Source: Vibrio quintilis
GTDB taxonomy: Bacteria; Pseudomonadota; Gammaproteobacteria; Enterobacterales; Vibrionaceae
Reading direction: 5' to 3'
Assembly: GCF_024529975.1 (NCBI RefSeq)
Contig: NZ_AP024897.1
Location: forward strand, 1,426,001 to 1,490,000
DNA: 64,000 nucleotides
In this document: one piece after another, positions 34,852 through 42,864 of the stretch
Position numbering within the stretch: position 1 is the stretch's first letter
Layout: each line of letters opens with the position of its first letter
Program-made: the position numbers and the translations under genes
The notes under the pieces: model-generated
What the model saw: only the letters and a program-made list of their open reading frames with translations
Told to the model about the DNA's origin: nothing
Databases searched by the model: none

Positions 34852-34952
34852 GTATTTATCCTGTTGATTCACATAAAAAGCCACCGCCGGAGGCGCTCCG
34901 GTCATGCATGACTGCCGGTGATAAAAATTGAATGATAAAAAGTGGTTGATGA

Positions 34953-34992
34953 TATACCCAATCAACCTGCATCTTCAGGTTGTTTGGGTATA
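34953..34992. repeat. Complete 40-bp palindromic hairpin repeat
   Basis: TATACCCAATCAACCTG, then CATCTT, then CAGGTTGTTTGGGTATA: a near-perfect palindrome with 17-base arms. It lies in the leader of the binding-protein gene, between the Fur-like box and the start codon. Confidence 0.9.
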
Positions 34993-35032
34993 AAAGCTTT
35001 ATCTTACTGAGCATGATGACATTTGCAATATG

Positions 35033-35051
35033 AATGATTATGAAATTCATT
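35033..35051. promoter_or_regulatory. Fur-like box upstream of the binding-protein gene
   Basis: AATGATTATGAAATTCATT agrees with 13 of 16 fixed positions of the Vibrio Fur consensus, and TATCATT follows directly, giving overlapping half-sites. It is about 180 bases before ATG 34851, with the hairpin repeat between. Confidence 0.68.
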
Positions 35052-35123
35052 ATCATTTTGGTTTTTTGCGGATATCCCCGGATGATCATTGATCTGATAA
35101 GAAGCCGGAATGAGAAACCGGAC

Positions 35124-35150
35124 ATAAAAAAAGGGGCACAAAGTGCCCCT
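35124..35150 (-). terminator. Rho-independent terminator of the PL10 pectate lyase gene
   Basis: On the minus strand AGGGGCAC-TTT-GTGCCCCT followed by TTTTTTT, about 30 bases past the lyase stop. Confidence 0.88.
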
Positions 35151-35182
35151 GAATGATTCTCGTTTTACTTGTTGTGTGCTTC

Positions 35183-36538
35183 TTATAAGTAGCCGACTTT
35201 TTTAGCGTAAGAGATAATTTTTTCACCGTAGTTACCGCCCCAGCTATAGCCGTTACGGCGTTCGGAAGAAATATCCATCAGGTCATAATATTTCTTACCA
35301 TCCCGGTCACTGAAGAAACCTGTGTTGGTTTCCAGATCGTAGAAGCGATACCACATCCGGCTGCCTTTTTTATAGACAATTTTCTTCTCGACGGACTTGT
35401 CATAAGTGTGGTCGGCCAGATAAGTATTCGGGCTGCTGAACCATGCCAGACCGGCTTTGACTGCTTTTTTCACTTTATCCGTCTGAGGCTGGGTCATCAG
35501 GAAGCCAAGTACTTCAACTGATTCACTGCCGCTGAGTGATTTCAGCTCGTATGCCCGGGCTTTCTTCGGTTTGTAATCGCTTTTACCATGCTGCGCACAC
35601 CAGACTGTCAGCGTGCCGTTCTGTTTCCACTGCGCTTTGAGGATATATTCCACCCCTTTGGTGATCGCGGTTTTCATTTCAGCCCGATCACTGTCAGAGA
35701 AAATATCCGTATCAAATGGCGCATCTTTGCGGCTGGCATGATACAGCATCGTCAGCACGCTGCTCATCGCATTATCATTGAAGGTCACATGGTCATGATA
35801 ACCTCCTTTCAGCGGATAGAACTGCGGCCAGCCGCCGGTGCTGTACTGAGCTTTCAGGGTATAATCCATCCCTTTACGGACGGCGTTGCGGTACTTGGTA
35901 TTTTTGGTATCGCGGTAAACCTGAGCCAGATAGATCATTTCGGTGGTGGTTGCACCGTTATCAAACGTGCCCTTACCGCTGCCGCCGCTGCCTTTTGAAT
36001 CGTAGGACTGATTTTTCGGCCAGCCGCCGTTGTCGTATTGATAGGAGAGGATGATATCTGCTTTGCTCTGACTCCACGCGGTTCTCTGAGACTTAAAGCG
36101 TTTATGAACCGGGTTACCATCCTGAGACAACAGTTTGGCGTTGTCATCTGATGAGTCACCGCTGGTGCCGCCACTGTCAGCAATCACACAATCAGGGGCG
36201 GTAAAACTGCCGTCATAAGTCCCCTGTAATCCAAAAGAAACACTGCTGCCGGCGTCGATATGACTGTTCCAGTCCAGTGAAGTGGCGGTTATTGTTTTCC
36301 CGGATGTCTGGACATCGGCACTCCAGCTGTTGGAGATATCCGGGGTTTGATCGAATTTTAACTGCACTTTCCAGCCATCAACGGCTGCGCTTCCGCTGTC
36401 AACGGTGACCGTCAGCGTATATCCGTTACTCCAGATATCGGATGCGACGGCACATGAGGCCGCTGATGCCTGTGCGGATGCAAATGCGCCACAGCCGATC
36501 GCGACAGCGAGTGCAATGGTATTTGTAATTTTTTTCAT
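35183..36538 (-). CDS. Secreted pectate lyase, CBM2 plus PL10
   Basis: A 451-residue exported enzyme. Signal peptide to about residue 26; residues 28-120 are a family 2 cellulose-binding module (CAVASDIWSNGYTLTVTV, DGWKVQLKF, SWSADVQ, and paired terminal cysteines). A short Ser/Gly/Asp linker follows, then a PL10 catalytic domain of (alpha/alpha) toroid type with ILSYQYDNGGWPKNQ, QYSTGGWPQFYPLKGG, HVTFNDNAMSSVL, and a late MWYRFYDLETN motif. It cleaves polygalacturonate by beta-elimination with Ca2+. CBM2 would hold it on plant cell walls. ATG 36538 is used rather than TTG 36550. It has its own terminator. Confidence 0.9.
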   Translation of the reverse strand: MKKITNTIALAVAIGCGAFASAQASAASCAVASDIWSNGYTLTVTVDSGSAAVDGWKVQLKFDQTPDISNSWSADVQTSGKTITATSLDWNSHIDAGSSVSFGLQGTYDGSFTAPDCVIADSGGTSGDSSDDNAKLLSQDGNPVHKRFKSQRTAWSQSKADIILSYQYDNGGWPKNQSYDSKGSGGSGKGTFDNGATTTEMIYLAQVYRDTKNTKYRNAVRKGMDYTLKAQYSTGGWPQFYPLKGGYHDHVTFNDNAMSSVLTMLYHASRKDAPFDTDIFSDSDRAEMKTAITKGVEYILKAQWKQNGTLTVWCAQHGKSDYKPKKARAYELKSLSGSESVEVLGFLMTQPQTDKVKKAVKAGLAWFSSPNTYLADHTYDKSVEKKIVYKKGSRMWYRFYDLETNTGFFSDRDGKKYYDLMDISSERRNGYSWGGNYGEKIISYAKKVGYL

Positions 36539-37505
36539 ATTGTTAACCAACTATTTATCAGAAGTTTTTTTATTGATACATTCACGCCCAAACCACCTGA
36601 GCCAGATGATCTGATCATGTTCCGGCAGGTCGTTTCGGGAGACCTGATTTATTCCGGACACCACACGGTTTATGAATCAGGTTTATTATATTTATCATAT
36701 GTATCAGGTGATATGTATAATCTTTGCTCGATTATATGAGCTGAGTTGCAAATAATGAAAAACTGTGATTCGGCCTGACCTTTTTATGTCGTATTTTGTA
36801 ATTAGCTGATGAAAAAGCCGAAATGAAAAATTAAACATCATTTTTTATGAAGATTATTTATACAGATTTCATCGGGTATTTTTTACCGGTGAGCCGCTGT
36901 ATTTAACTTAATTATTGTCTGCCTGAAACATGTGTTTTGATTATTATATCTTCGGTTTGAACCGGGATTGGTTTAATTTAACCCTGGTTTATTTAGTAAA
37001 TGTCAGATAAATTTAAAATTTTTAATTATCCGGTTATTTATTCAGTATTTCTGCCGTAATAGCATGTCCGGTGTGATGGATAGTCATGAAATTATTTGGC
37101 TGATGTAAATTCTTGTAAATATTTTTATTAAAAGTAGATCTTTATCTTTTTGTTTTTAATCAGTGAATTATGTTGAGTTATCTATCTGTTTCCGGATCTT
37201 GTGTTATTGAATTGTGATATATTTCCCATGTTTTCAATTCTTGTCTTGTATTTGAAAGTCATTATTGTTCAAAATGTAATTGAGAAATAGATATAGTGTT
37301 TTCTCATAAATGAAATGTTGTTTATATTTTTGTTTATATTTATTTCAATTGTCTGGTGCCTCTGTTTGTTACTGAAAGTAAATAAACAGAGGTTCAGTAT
37401 GCCAGACGGGTTTGTCTGGAATAAAAGAATGGGTATGTTCATTATTTAAAATAAGTCTTATCGTGCGGGGGGTACCCCGAATTAGAGACGTCAGGGAATT
37501 ATATT
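36539..37505. other. Long AT-rich region between two divergent pectate lyase genes
   Basis: About 970 bases without any supported reading frame. It should carry both divergent promoters and long leaders. Visible structures are a CCAGAC..GTCTGG hairpin at 37402-37419 and a GGGGTACCCC palindrome at 37469-37478, close to the ribosome site of the downstream gene, which could affect translation. No KdgR- or CRP-type site was found with confidence. Confidence 0.55.
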
Positions 37506-39077
37506 ATGATAAATGTTATTAATAATAAGCGTAATAAAATGCGCTTATTAACGTCAGCAGTGCTGCTTGCACTATGTTCAGCGCCTGCGCTGGCTTCCGG
37601 CTTCCACACACAGAACGGCGGTACAACCGGCGGTCAGGGTGGCACTGTGGTCAAAGCAACCACGGGTAAGCAAATTCATGAAGCACTTTGCAGCCGTGCT
37701 TCGAGTGATACACCAATTATCATTCAGGTCGAAGGCACCATTAATCACAGCAATACCAGCAAAGTATCGGGCGACAGCTGTAACACTGCCGACGATAAAA
37801 TTGAGCTGAAAGATGTCAGTAACGTGACGCTGATCGGTGTGGGTAACGGCGCTTTATTTGATGAACTGGGGATTCATATCCGCAGCTCTTCAAACATTAT
37901 CATCCGTAATGTTCACGTGCGTAATGTGAAGAAATCCGGTTCACCGACTTCCAACGGTGGCGATGCCATTGGTATGGAAAAAGACGTGCATAATGTCTGG
38001 GTTGACCACGTGACACTGGAAGCCAGCGGTGGCGAAAAAGACGGTTACGATGCGTTGTTTGATATGAAAAACAACACGAAATACGTGACGCTGTCTTACA
38101 GTATTCTGAAGAATTCCGGTCGTGGTGGTCTGGTTGGTTCAAGTGATTCCGATGATGCAAACGGACCTGTCACTTTCCACCATAACTATTATCTGAACAT
38201 TAATTCCCGTACGCCGCTGTTGCGCCATGCGACTGCGCACTCGTACAACAACTATTACAACGGCCTGATCTCTTCCGGTATGAACCCTCGTATCGGCGGT
38301 AAAATCAAAGCTGAAAATAACTACGTGAAAGACTCTAAAGATCCTTTGGGTACTTTCTACACCAACGACATGGGTTACTGGGATGTCAGCGGCAACGTCT
38401 GGGACAACATTACCTGGTCTTCTGACAAGTCGAAGTCGCACCCGGCAGGTCCGAACCCAACGTCAACCACATCCATCAGCATTCCTTACAGCTATACAGC
38501 GGATAACGCAAGCTGCATTCCTTCTATCGTGCTGGCAACAGCAGGTGCGGGAACAGGTCTGGCTGTCTCTGACGGCAGCTGTGGCACAACCAGCGGTGGC
38601 AACGATAACAGCGGTTCAGACAATAGTGGTTCTGACAATAGTGGCTCTGACAACGGCGGTTCCGATAACAGCGGCAACGACAACGGTGGTTCTGACAGCG
38701 GCGACACTTCCGGTACTAACCTGGCACTGAGTGCATCGGCTGACGGCAGCTCAAAAGCAGACAGCAACACCAGCTACGGTAAAGCGATTGATGGCGACAC
38801 CAGCACTTACTGGTCACCAAAAGGCACAACCGGCCGTATCAGCGTGAAGAAACTGAACACCACAATCAGCACGGTGAAAATTGTCGAATTACCAGGCACT
38901 GAAGGGACGATCACCAGCTGGAAACTGGTTAATCACGACAATGGCAATACACTGGCTTCCGGTTCATCTGCTCCGGGCGTGATTTCATTCTCACCTGTGT
39001 CACTGGGTAAAGTTGATTTTGAAGTGGTTTCTGCTTCGGATACACCAAAAGTGGCTGAGTTTGAAGTTTATAAATAA
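37506..39077 (+). CDS. Secreted pectate lyase PL1 with C-terminal carbohydrate-binding domain
   Basis: A 523-residue exported enzyme. Signal peptide to about residue 30 (APALA). Residues 45-345 are a right-handed beta-helix of family PL1, with DALFDMKNNTKYVTLSYS for Ca2+ binding, VWVDHVTLE, and the catalytic-Arg segment SRTPLLRHATAHSYNNYY. A linker of SGSDN repeats (about 363-395) leads to a domain of ~120 residues that resembles F5/8C or CBM32 modules (SYGKAIDGDTSTYWSP). It cleaves polygalacturonate internally. It is divergent from the PL10 gene. Confidence 0.92.
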   Translation: MINVINNKRNKMRLLTSAVLLALCSAPALASGFHTQNGGTTGGQGGTVVKATTGKQIHEALCSRASSDTPIIIQVEGTINHSNTSKVSGDSCNTADDKIELKDVSNVTLIGVGNGALFDELGIHIRSSSNIIIRNVHVRNVKKSGSPTSNGGDAIGMEKDVHNVWVDHVTLEASGGEKDGYDALFDMKNNTKYVTLSYSILKNSGRGGLVGSSDSDDANGPVTFHHNYYLNINSRTPLLRHATAHSYNNYYNGLISSGMNPRIGGKIKAENNYVKDSKDPLGTFYTNDMGYWDVSGNVWDNITWSSDKSKSHPAGPNPTSTTSISIPYSYTADNASCIPSIVLATAGAGTGLAVSDGSCGTTSGGNDNSGSDNSGSDNSGSDNGGSDNSGNDNGGSDSGDTSGTNLALSASADGSSKADSNTSYGKAIDGDTSTYWSPKGTTGRISVKKLNTTISTVKIVELPGTEGTITSWKLVNHDNGNTLASGSSAPGVISFSPVSLGKVDFEVVSASDTPKVAEFEVYK

Positions 39078-39134
39078 CTGATGCCTTGCAGGTATGTATC
39101 TGCGAAAGCAATCAGAAATAGCCTCCGGATAAAC

Positions 39135-39163
39135 AAAGAGCCTCATTGCGAGGCTCTTTTTCT
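39135..39163 (+). terminator. Rho-independent terminator of PL1 gene
   Basis: AAAGAGCCTC-ATTGC-GAGGCTCTTT followed by TTTC. Begins about 58 bases after the stop. Confidence 0.92.
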
Positions 39164-39227
39164 GACCGGGGGTTCATGCTGTACCTGAGATATGTCAAGA
39201 CCAGAGGTAACGGCATATCGCCGGTGT

Positions 39228-39455
39228 TTAACGGATTAAAGAGTTGTCCTCTTTTTGGGTTTCAACTTCAAGCACCATTTTTCCGTCACAAAGTGTCATT
39301 TTCAAACGTTGCCCGATTTCAAAGCCGAACTGATTAAGCCAGCCACCTGTTAAACTCAACTGGGGGATTGAGTCCGGTCCATCATTGCCATCATGCGAAT
39401 GGACGTGGATATAACGGGTGTGTGTCCCGGTTTTATAATTATGGTTTGCTGTCAT
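39228..39455 (-). CDS. SymE-like toxin of type I addiction module
   Basis: A 75-residue protein with the SymE/AbrB-like core: RYIHVHSHDG, PQLSLTGGWLNQFGFEIGQRL and KMTLCDGKMVLEV. E. coli SymE is an SOS-induced toxin repressed by the antisense RNA SymR. GGGAGCGG lies upstream of ATG. No clear LexA box was seen upstream, and an antisense promoter cannot be judged by eye. Shorter than E. coli SymE, but the core domain is complete. Confidence 0.75.
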   Translation of the reverse strand: MTANHNYKTGTHTRYIHVHSHDGNDGPDSIPQLSLTGGWLNQFGFEIGQRLKMTLCDGKMVLEVETQKEDNSLIR

Positions 39456-39572
39456 TATGTTTCCGCTCCCGGATAAACCTGTGCCAAACTGCTTTCACAA
39501 AAAGGAGTTAATCAGAAAGCAGGTTAATGGGTGAGATGTTGAATTTCAAGGAAAAACATATGAATTTGAGAT

Positions 39573-39824
39573 TTAAGTGATAAAGCTGTAATTATTCAGC
39601 TGTTTCCTTCTTTTTTCAGGGAAGAGCGGGAGAGTGCTTCCACTGCTGTCAGGTGAATTTCTGCTTACCTGGTCACTGCGTATCAGTGGGACTTTCTGGC
39701 CCTGCTGCTCAAAGTATGCTTCAAACAGAAATGCGTCAATAAGTACAGCGATAATCAATACGTTTTTCCTGAAGATAAAATTCACGATCATCCCGGCTAT
39801 TGCGCCATAAAATAAATAAGTCAC
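39573..39824 (-). CDS. Small hypothetical membrane protein
   Basis: An 83-residue frame starting at GTG. Residues 2-38 are strongly hydrophobic (two short helices, TYLFYGAIAGMIV and VLIIAVLIDAFLF), followed by a polar tail. No good ribosome site and no recognised family, so it may not be expressed. Confidence 0.35.
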   Translation of the reverse strand: MTYLFYGAIAGMIVNFIFRKNVLIIAVLIDAFLFEAYFEQQGQKVPLIRSDQVSRNSPDSSGSTLPLFPEKRRKQLNNYSFIT

Positions 39825-40015
39825 AACGTATAAAATGACTGCTGTATAGTTCCATTGACCACAAGTGTATTCTCCGGCCTATCCGTATGATTGACTTGTT
39901 TTTATGATATAGGGATTTAAAATAATCTCAATAGGGATTTTAAGGGGGCTTTACTGTTGAAAGGTGGCCTATAAATACTGCTCCCGGCGTTTGATCCTTG
40001 TCTTAATAACAACAA

Positions 40016-40064
40016 CCCCCTGAATCCTGTTTCCGCGTGTGGCTCAGAAACAGGGTTCAGGGGG
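40016..40064 (-). terminator. Long terminator hairpin of chemoreceptor 2 gene
   Basis: CCCCCTGAATCCTGTTTC at 40016-40033 pairs with GAAACAGGGTTCAGGGGG at 40047-40064 with one mismatch. Read on the minus strand it is followed by TTGTTGTTATT. It begins about 29 bases after the stop. Confidence 0.85.
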
Positions 40065-40092
40065 TCGGGAGAAGTTAATTTTTCGGTGCAGC

Positions 40093-42012
40093 CTACAGCT
40101 TAAAGTTACCGACCAGCTGATCCAAACGCGCCGACAGCTGCTTCAAATCCACACTGGCGGTGGCAAGCTCCTGCGCGGTGGCGGTGGTGGTTTCATTGAT
40201 CAGATTAATCTCTTCGATATTCTGATTAATGCTCTGGACCGTGGTGGACTGCTCTTCAGTTGCGGTGGCAACCTGGGTATTGCGGTCAGAAATTTCATGA
40301 ATACTTTGCGTGATCTGGCTGAGCTGCGAGGCGGCATTTTCTGACAGTTCCACACCGTGCTGAGTGACCTGCTGACCATTATCAATCGCCTTCACAGCCT
40401 GTTGCGCATCATCCTGCAGCTGGCTGATCATGGTCTGGATTTCATCGGTGGAGGCGGCGGTGCGCCCCGCCAGCTGGCGGACTTCATCTGCGACCACGGC
40501 GAATCCGCGGCCCTGATCGCCGGCACGGGCTGCTTCGATCGCCGCATTCAGTGCCAGCAGGTTGGTCTGCTCTGAAATTTCCCGGATCACATTCAGAATT
40601 GAACCGATATCCTGCGTGGTGGTTGCCAGTTGTTCAATCACTCTGGCATTGTTCGCCATATCATCGGCCAGGCCGTTGATCGCGCTTTGGGTCTGGTTGA
40701 CCACATCACGGCCGATATCGCTGAGGGAACTGGCTTCCGTAGCAGTTTGCGCTGCCATTCCGGCATTTGATGCAATCTCGTGAATGGTCGCGCCCATTTC
40801 ATTCATTGCCGCAACCACCTGAATGGTTTGATCGCGCTGACTCTGGCTGTTGTTATGGGTGTGATGGGCTTTTTCTGACACCAGCTGGGCTTCTTCAGCC
40901 AGGGTGCGGCTGGTCGAAGAAACGGCCTGCATGGATTGATGAATGGTTTCAATAAAGGCATTAAATCCGCGTGATAAACGGGCGATTTCATCATGGCCGC
41001 TGACTTTAATCCGTTGCGATAAATCACCGTTGCCCTGACCGAGCTGCTCAAATCTTTCGGCAATCTGACGGATTGGCCGGGTGATGCCGCCAGCCAGCCA
41101 GACACTCAACAGAATAAAGAGGGTGGCGATAACGCCAGTCCAGAGCATCATGGTTATCGCCTGCTGGTTCAGATCAGCATACACTTCATCTTTCGGCACG
41201 GCCGCCACAATAAACCAGTCCATAGACTCAATATATTCACTGGCAAGGTACACCGGCTCGCCGTGGTACTCGGTTTCCGTCAGATGAAAACCCGACTGAT
41301 TGAGCAGCGTATCCGCGACTTTCTGACCAAACAGTTCCGTCAGGCTGCGGCCTGTATCCTGTTTGTCCTTATGAATTTTGATGTGCCCTTTGTCATCGGT
41401 TAAGAACACAAAACCGGAGTCTTCAATCTTAAAGCTGTTCAGCAGTCTGACCATATCATCGAGCGATTTAGACATGCCGGACAGGGTAAACCCATTGATA
41501 TCCTGATAGTTGGCGAACATTTTGATGTCGCCGTTTTTTTCCTGATACAGGCTGATCATCGTCGGCTTGCCGGAGGCGATAAAATCAAAGAACCATGACG
41601 CGTCATTCGGTGTCAGCTGGCGCAGAAAGCCATTCTGATTCCAGTAATTGGCGGTTTGTTTATTGGCGACCGAAGCATCATTTAAATGATATTGCTGTTT
41701 CAGATTATTCAGCTGGCGGACCAGCAGTTTTTCGCTTTCCGGGTCAATCTGCGTTTCACTGATTGCCGATTTAACAAATTCATTGTGGGCAATCTGCTTT
41801 GCAGCCTGTAATAAGACCGTGACTTCATGATCGACCTGCTGGCGGATCTGATCCAGAAATGACGGAAATTCAATATCCACAAGGCGGTGTTTTAATGCCT
41901 CTCTGGACTGATACTGAGTGATAGCCCCGACAATCATCGTTGAGGCAAGAACGGCAAAGGTCAATCCGAGTACCATTTTTTTCCTGATACTGAATGAACT
42001 AAAATACGACAT
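40093..42012 (-). CDS. Methyl-accepting chemotaxis protein with periplasmic Cache sensor
   Basis: A 639-residue chemoreceptor. The helix at about 10-32 and a second near 280-302 frame a ~245-residue periplasmic domain of double-Cache type ([30 protein letters not shown], and [17 protein letters not shown] are typical). HAMP (about 305-355), methylation helices and the tip [21 protein letters not shown] near 500 follow. Cache receptors bind amino acids, organic acids or sugars. Its position between PL1 and PL9 genes allows a role in finding pectin products, which is inference. Confidence 0.93.
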   Translation of the reverse strand: MSYFSSFSIRKKMVLGLTFAVLASTMIVGAITQYQSREALKHRLVDIEFPSFLDQIRQQVDHEVTVLLQAAKQIAHNEFVKSAISETQIDPESEKLLVRQLNNLKQQYHLNDASVANKQTANYWNQNGFLRQLTPNDASWFFDFIASGKPTMISLYQEKNGDIKMFANYQDINGFTLSGMSKSLDDMVRLLNSFKIEDSGFVFLTDDKGHIKIHKDKQDTGRSLTELFGQKVADTLLNQSGFHLTETEYHGEPVYLASEYIESMDWFIVAAVPKDEVYADLNQQAITMMLWTGVIATLFILLSVWLAGGITRPIRQIAERFEQLGQGNGDLSQRIKVSGHDEIARLSRGFNAFIETIHQSMQAVSSTSRTLAEEAQLVSEKAHHTHNNSQSQRDQTIQVVAAMNEMGATIHEIASNAGMAAQTATEASSLSDIGRDVVNQTQSAINGLADDMANNARVIEQLATTTQDIGSILNVIREISEQTNLLALNAAIEAARAGDQGRGFAVVADEVRQLAGRTAASTDEIQTMISQLQDDAQQAVKAIDNGQQVTQHGVELSENAASQLSQITQSIHEISDRNTQVATATEEQSTTVQSINQNIEEINLINETTTATAQELATASVDLKQLSARLDQLVGNFKL

Positions 42013-42274
42013 GATAGGAGCCTTACTTCATAAAAATAAACATTGTTCCTGGCGATGCGTTGCCCTGATTTCCAGGCAGATGCCGGACACAAACACGCCG
42101 GGCCGGCACGGGGGGCCGGAGAACCGGGAATGGATTCATCAGCATATTTGGGTTCGGTATCTGCCTGAGTGCCCGTATCCGGGGACCGTGATTCAGGGTC
42201 TGAAACGGTTGTCATTCCTTTAACCTGCGCATTTTGAATACAAGTGACATATAAATCAATACGAATTTTATCTT

Positions 42275-42320
42275 TATACCCAAACAACCTGAACCCTGCA
42301 TCTTCAGGTTGCCTGGGTAT
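42275..42320. repeat. Palindromic hairpin repeat, copy with extra CCCTG
   Basis: TATACCCAAACAACCTG, then AACCCTGCATCTT, then CAGGTTGCCTGGGTAT. Same repeat as at 34953, with a longer loop. Confidence 0.85.
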
Positions 42321-42730
42321 CACGCATTCATTATTTCTATTCAGTAATTTTTTTTCATTCGTGGTTTTGTTGTTTTTGCCTGTCTTGAAAAATGCGGCGG
42401 CAGAACCATGCGGGCAGACTGATTTGAATAAGCTGTTTCATAGAAAAAGAATAATACCGGATTTCATACAGAATAAACTGAAATTTTCTTATTTATGTGA
42501 GTAAAAAGAGATGGTTTTGATTCGTATTGGTTAAATTTTAACAATTCTCAATAGATGATTTAAATCAGTAGGTTACATTATTTTAATCTTGATATGATAC
42601 TGATGTGTATTTATTTATCATCATGTTGTGATTTCTGTAATAGTATTTTAAAAAAACAGATACATTGTTTTATTTTGTGATTGTTACTGGAAACAAAACC
42701 ACCAATTGCCGATAAAGTACTCCAGTTGTG
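42321..42730. other. AT-rich intergenic DNA upstream of PL9 gene
   Basis: No supported gene. An open frame at 42244-42504 begins inside the repeat and lacks a ribosome site. Probably holds the PL9 promoter. No operator recognised. Confidence 0.4.
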
Positions 42731-42762
42731 TATACCCATGCATCTTCAGGTTGCTTGGGTAT
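42731..42762. repeat. Palindromic hairpin repeat, shortened copy
   Basis: TATACCCA followed by TGCATCTTCAGGTTG and CTTGGGTAT. The left arm lacks the AACAACC part, so the hairpin is incomplete. Confidence 0.8.
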
Positions 42763-42864
42763 CGAGGTAATAATCCAGTCAGAAAGCATCGTACTCAGAT
42801 AAATTCCTCTTATGAAAAGAAACAAAAAAGTGCGATCAGAATGACAAAAACAAAGGAGAACAAT

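Noticed and set aside
37308..37326. KdgR-like operator upstream of PL1
   Set aside because: AATGAAATGTTGTTTAT is only half symmetric and such AT-rich matches are expected here by chance.
42244..42504. 86-codon open frame after the hairpin repeat
   Set aside because: It begins inside the dispersed repeat, has no ribosome site and no recognisable features.
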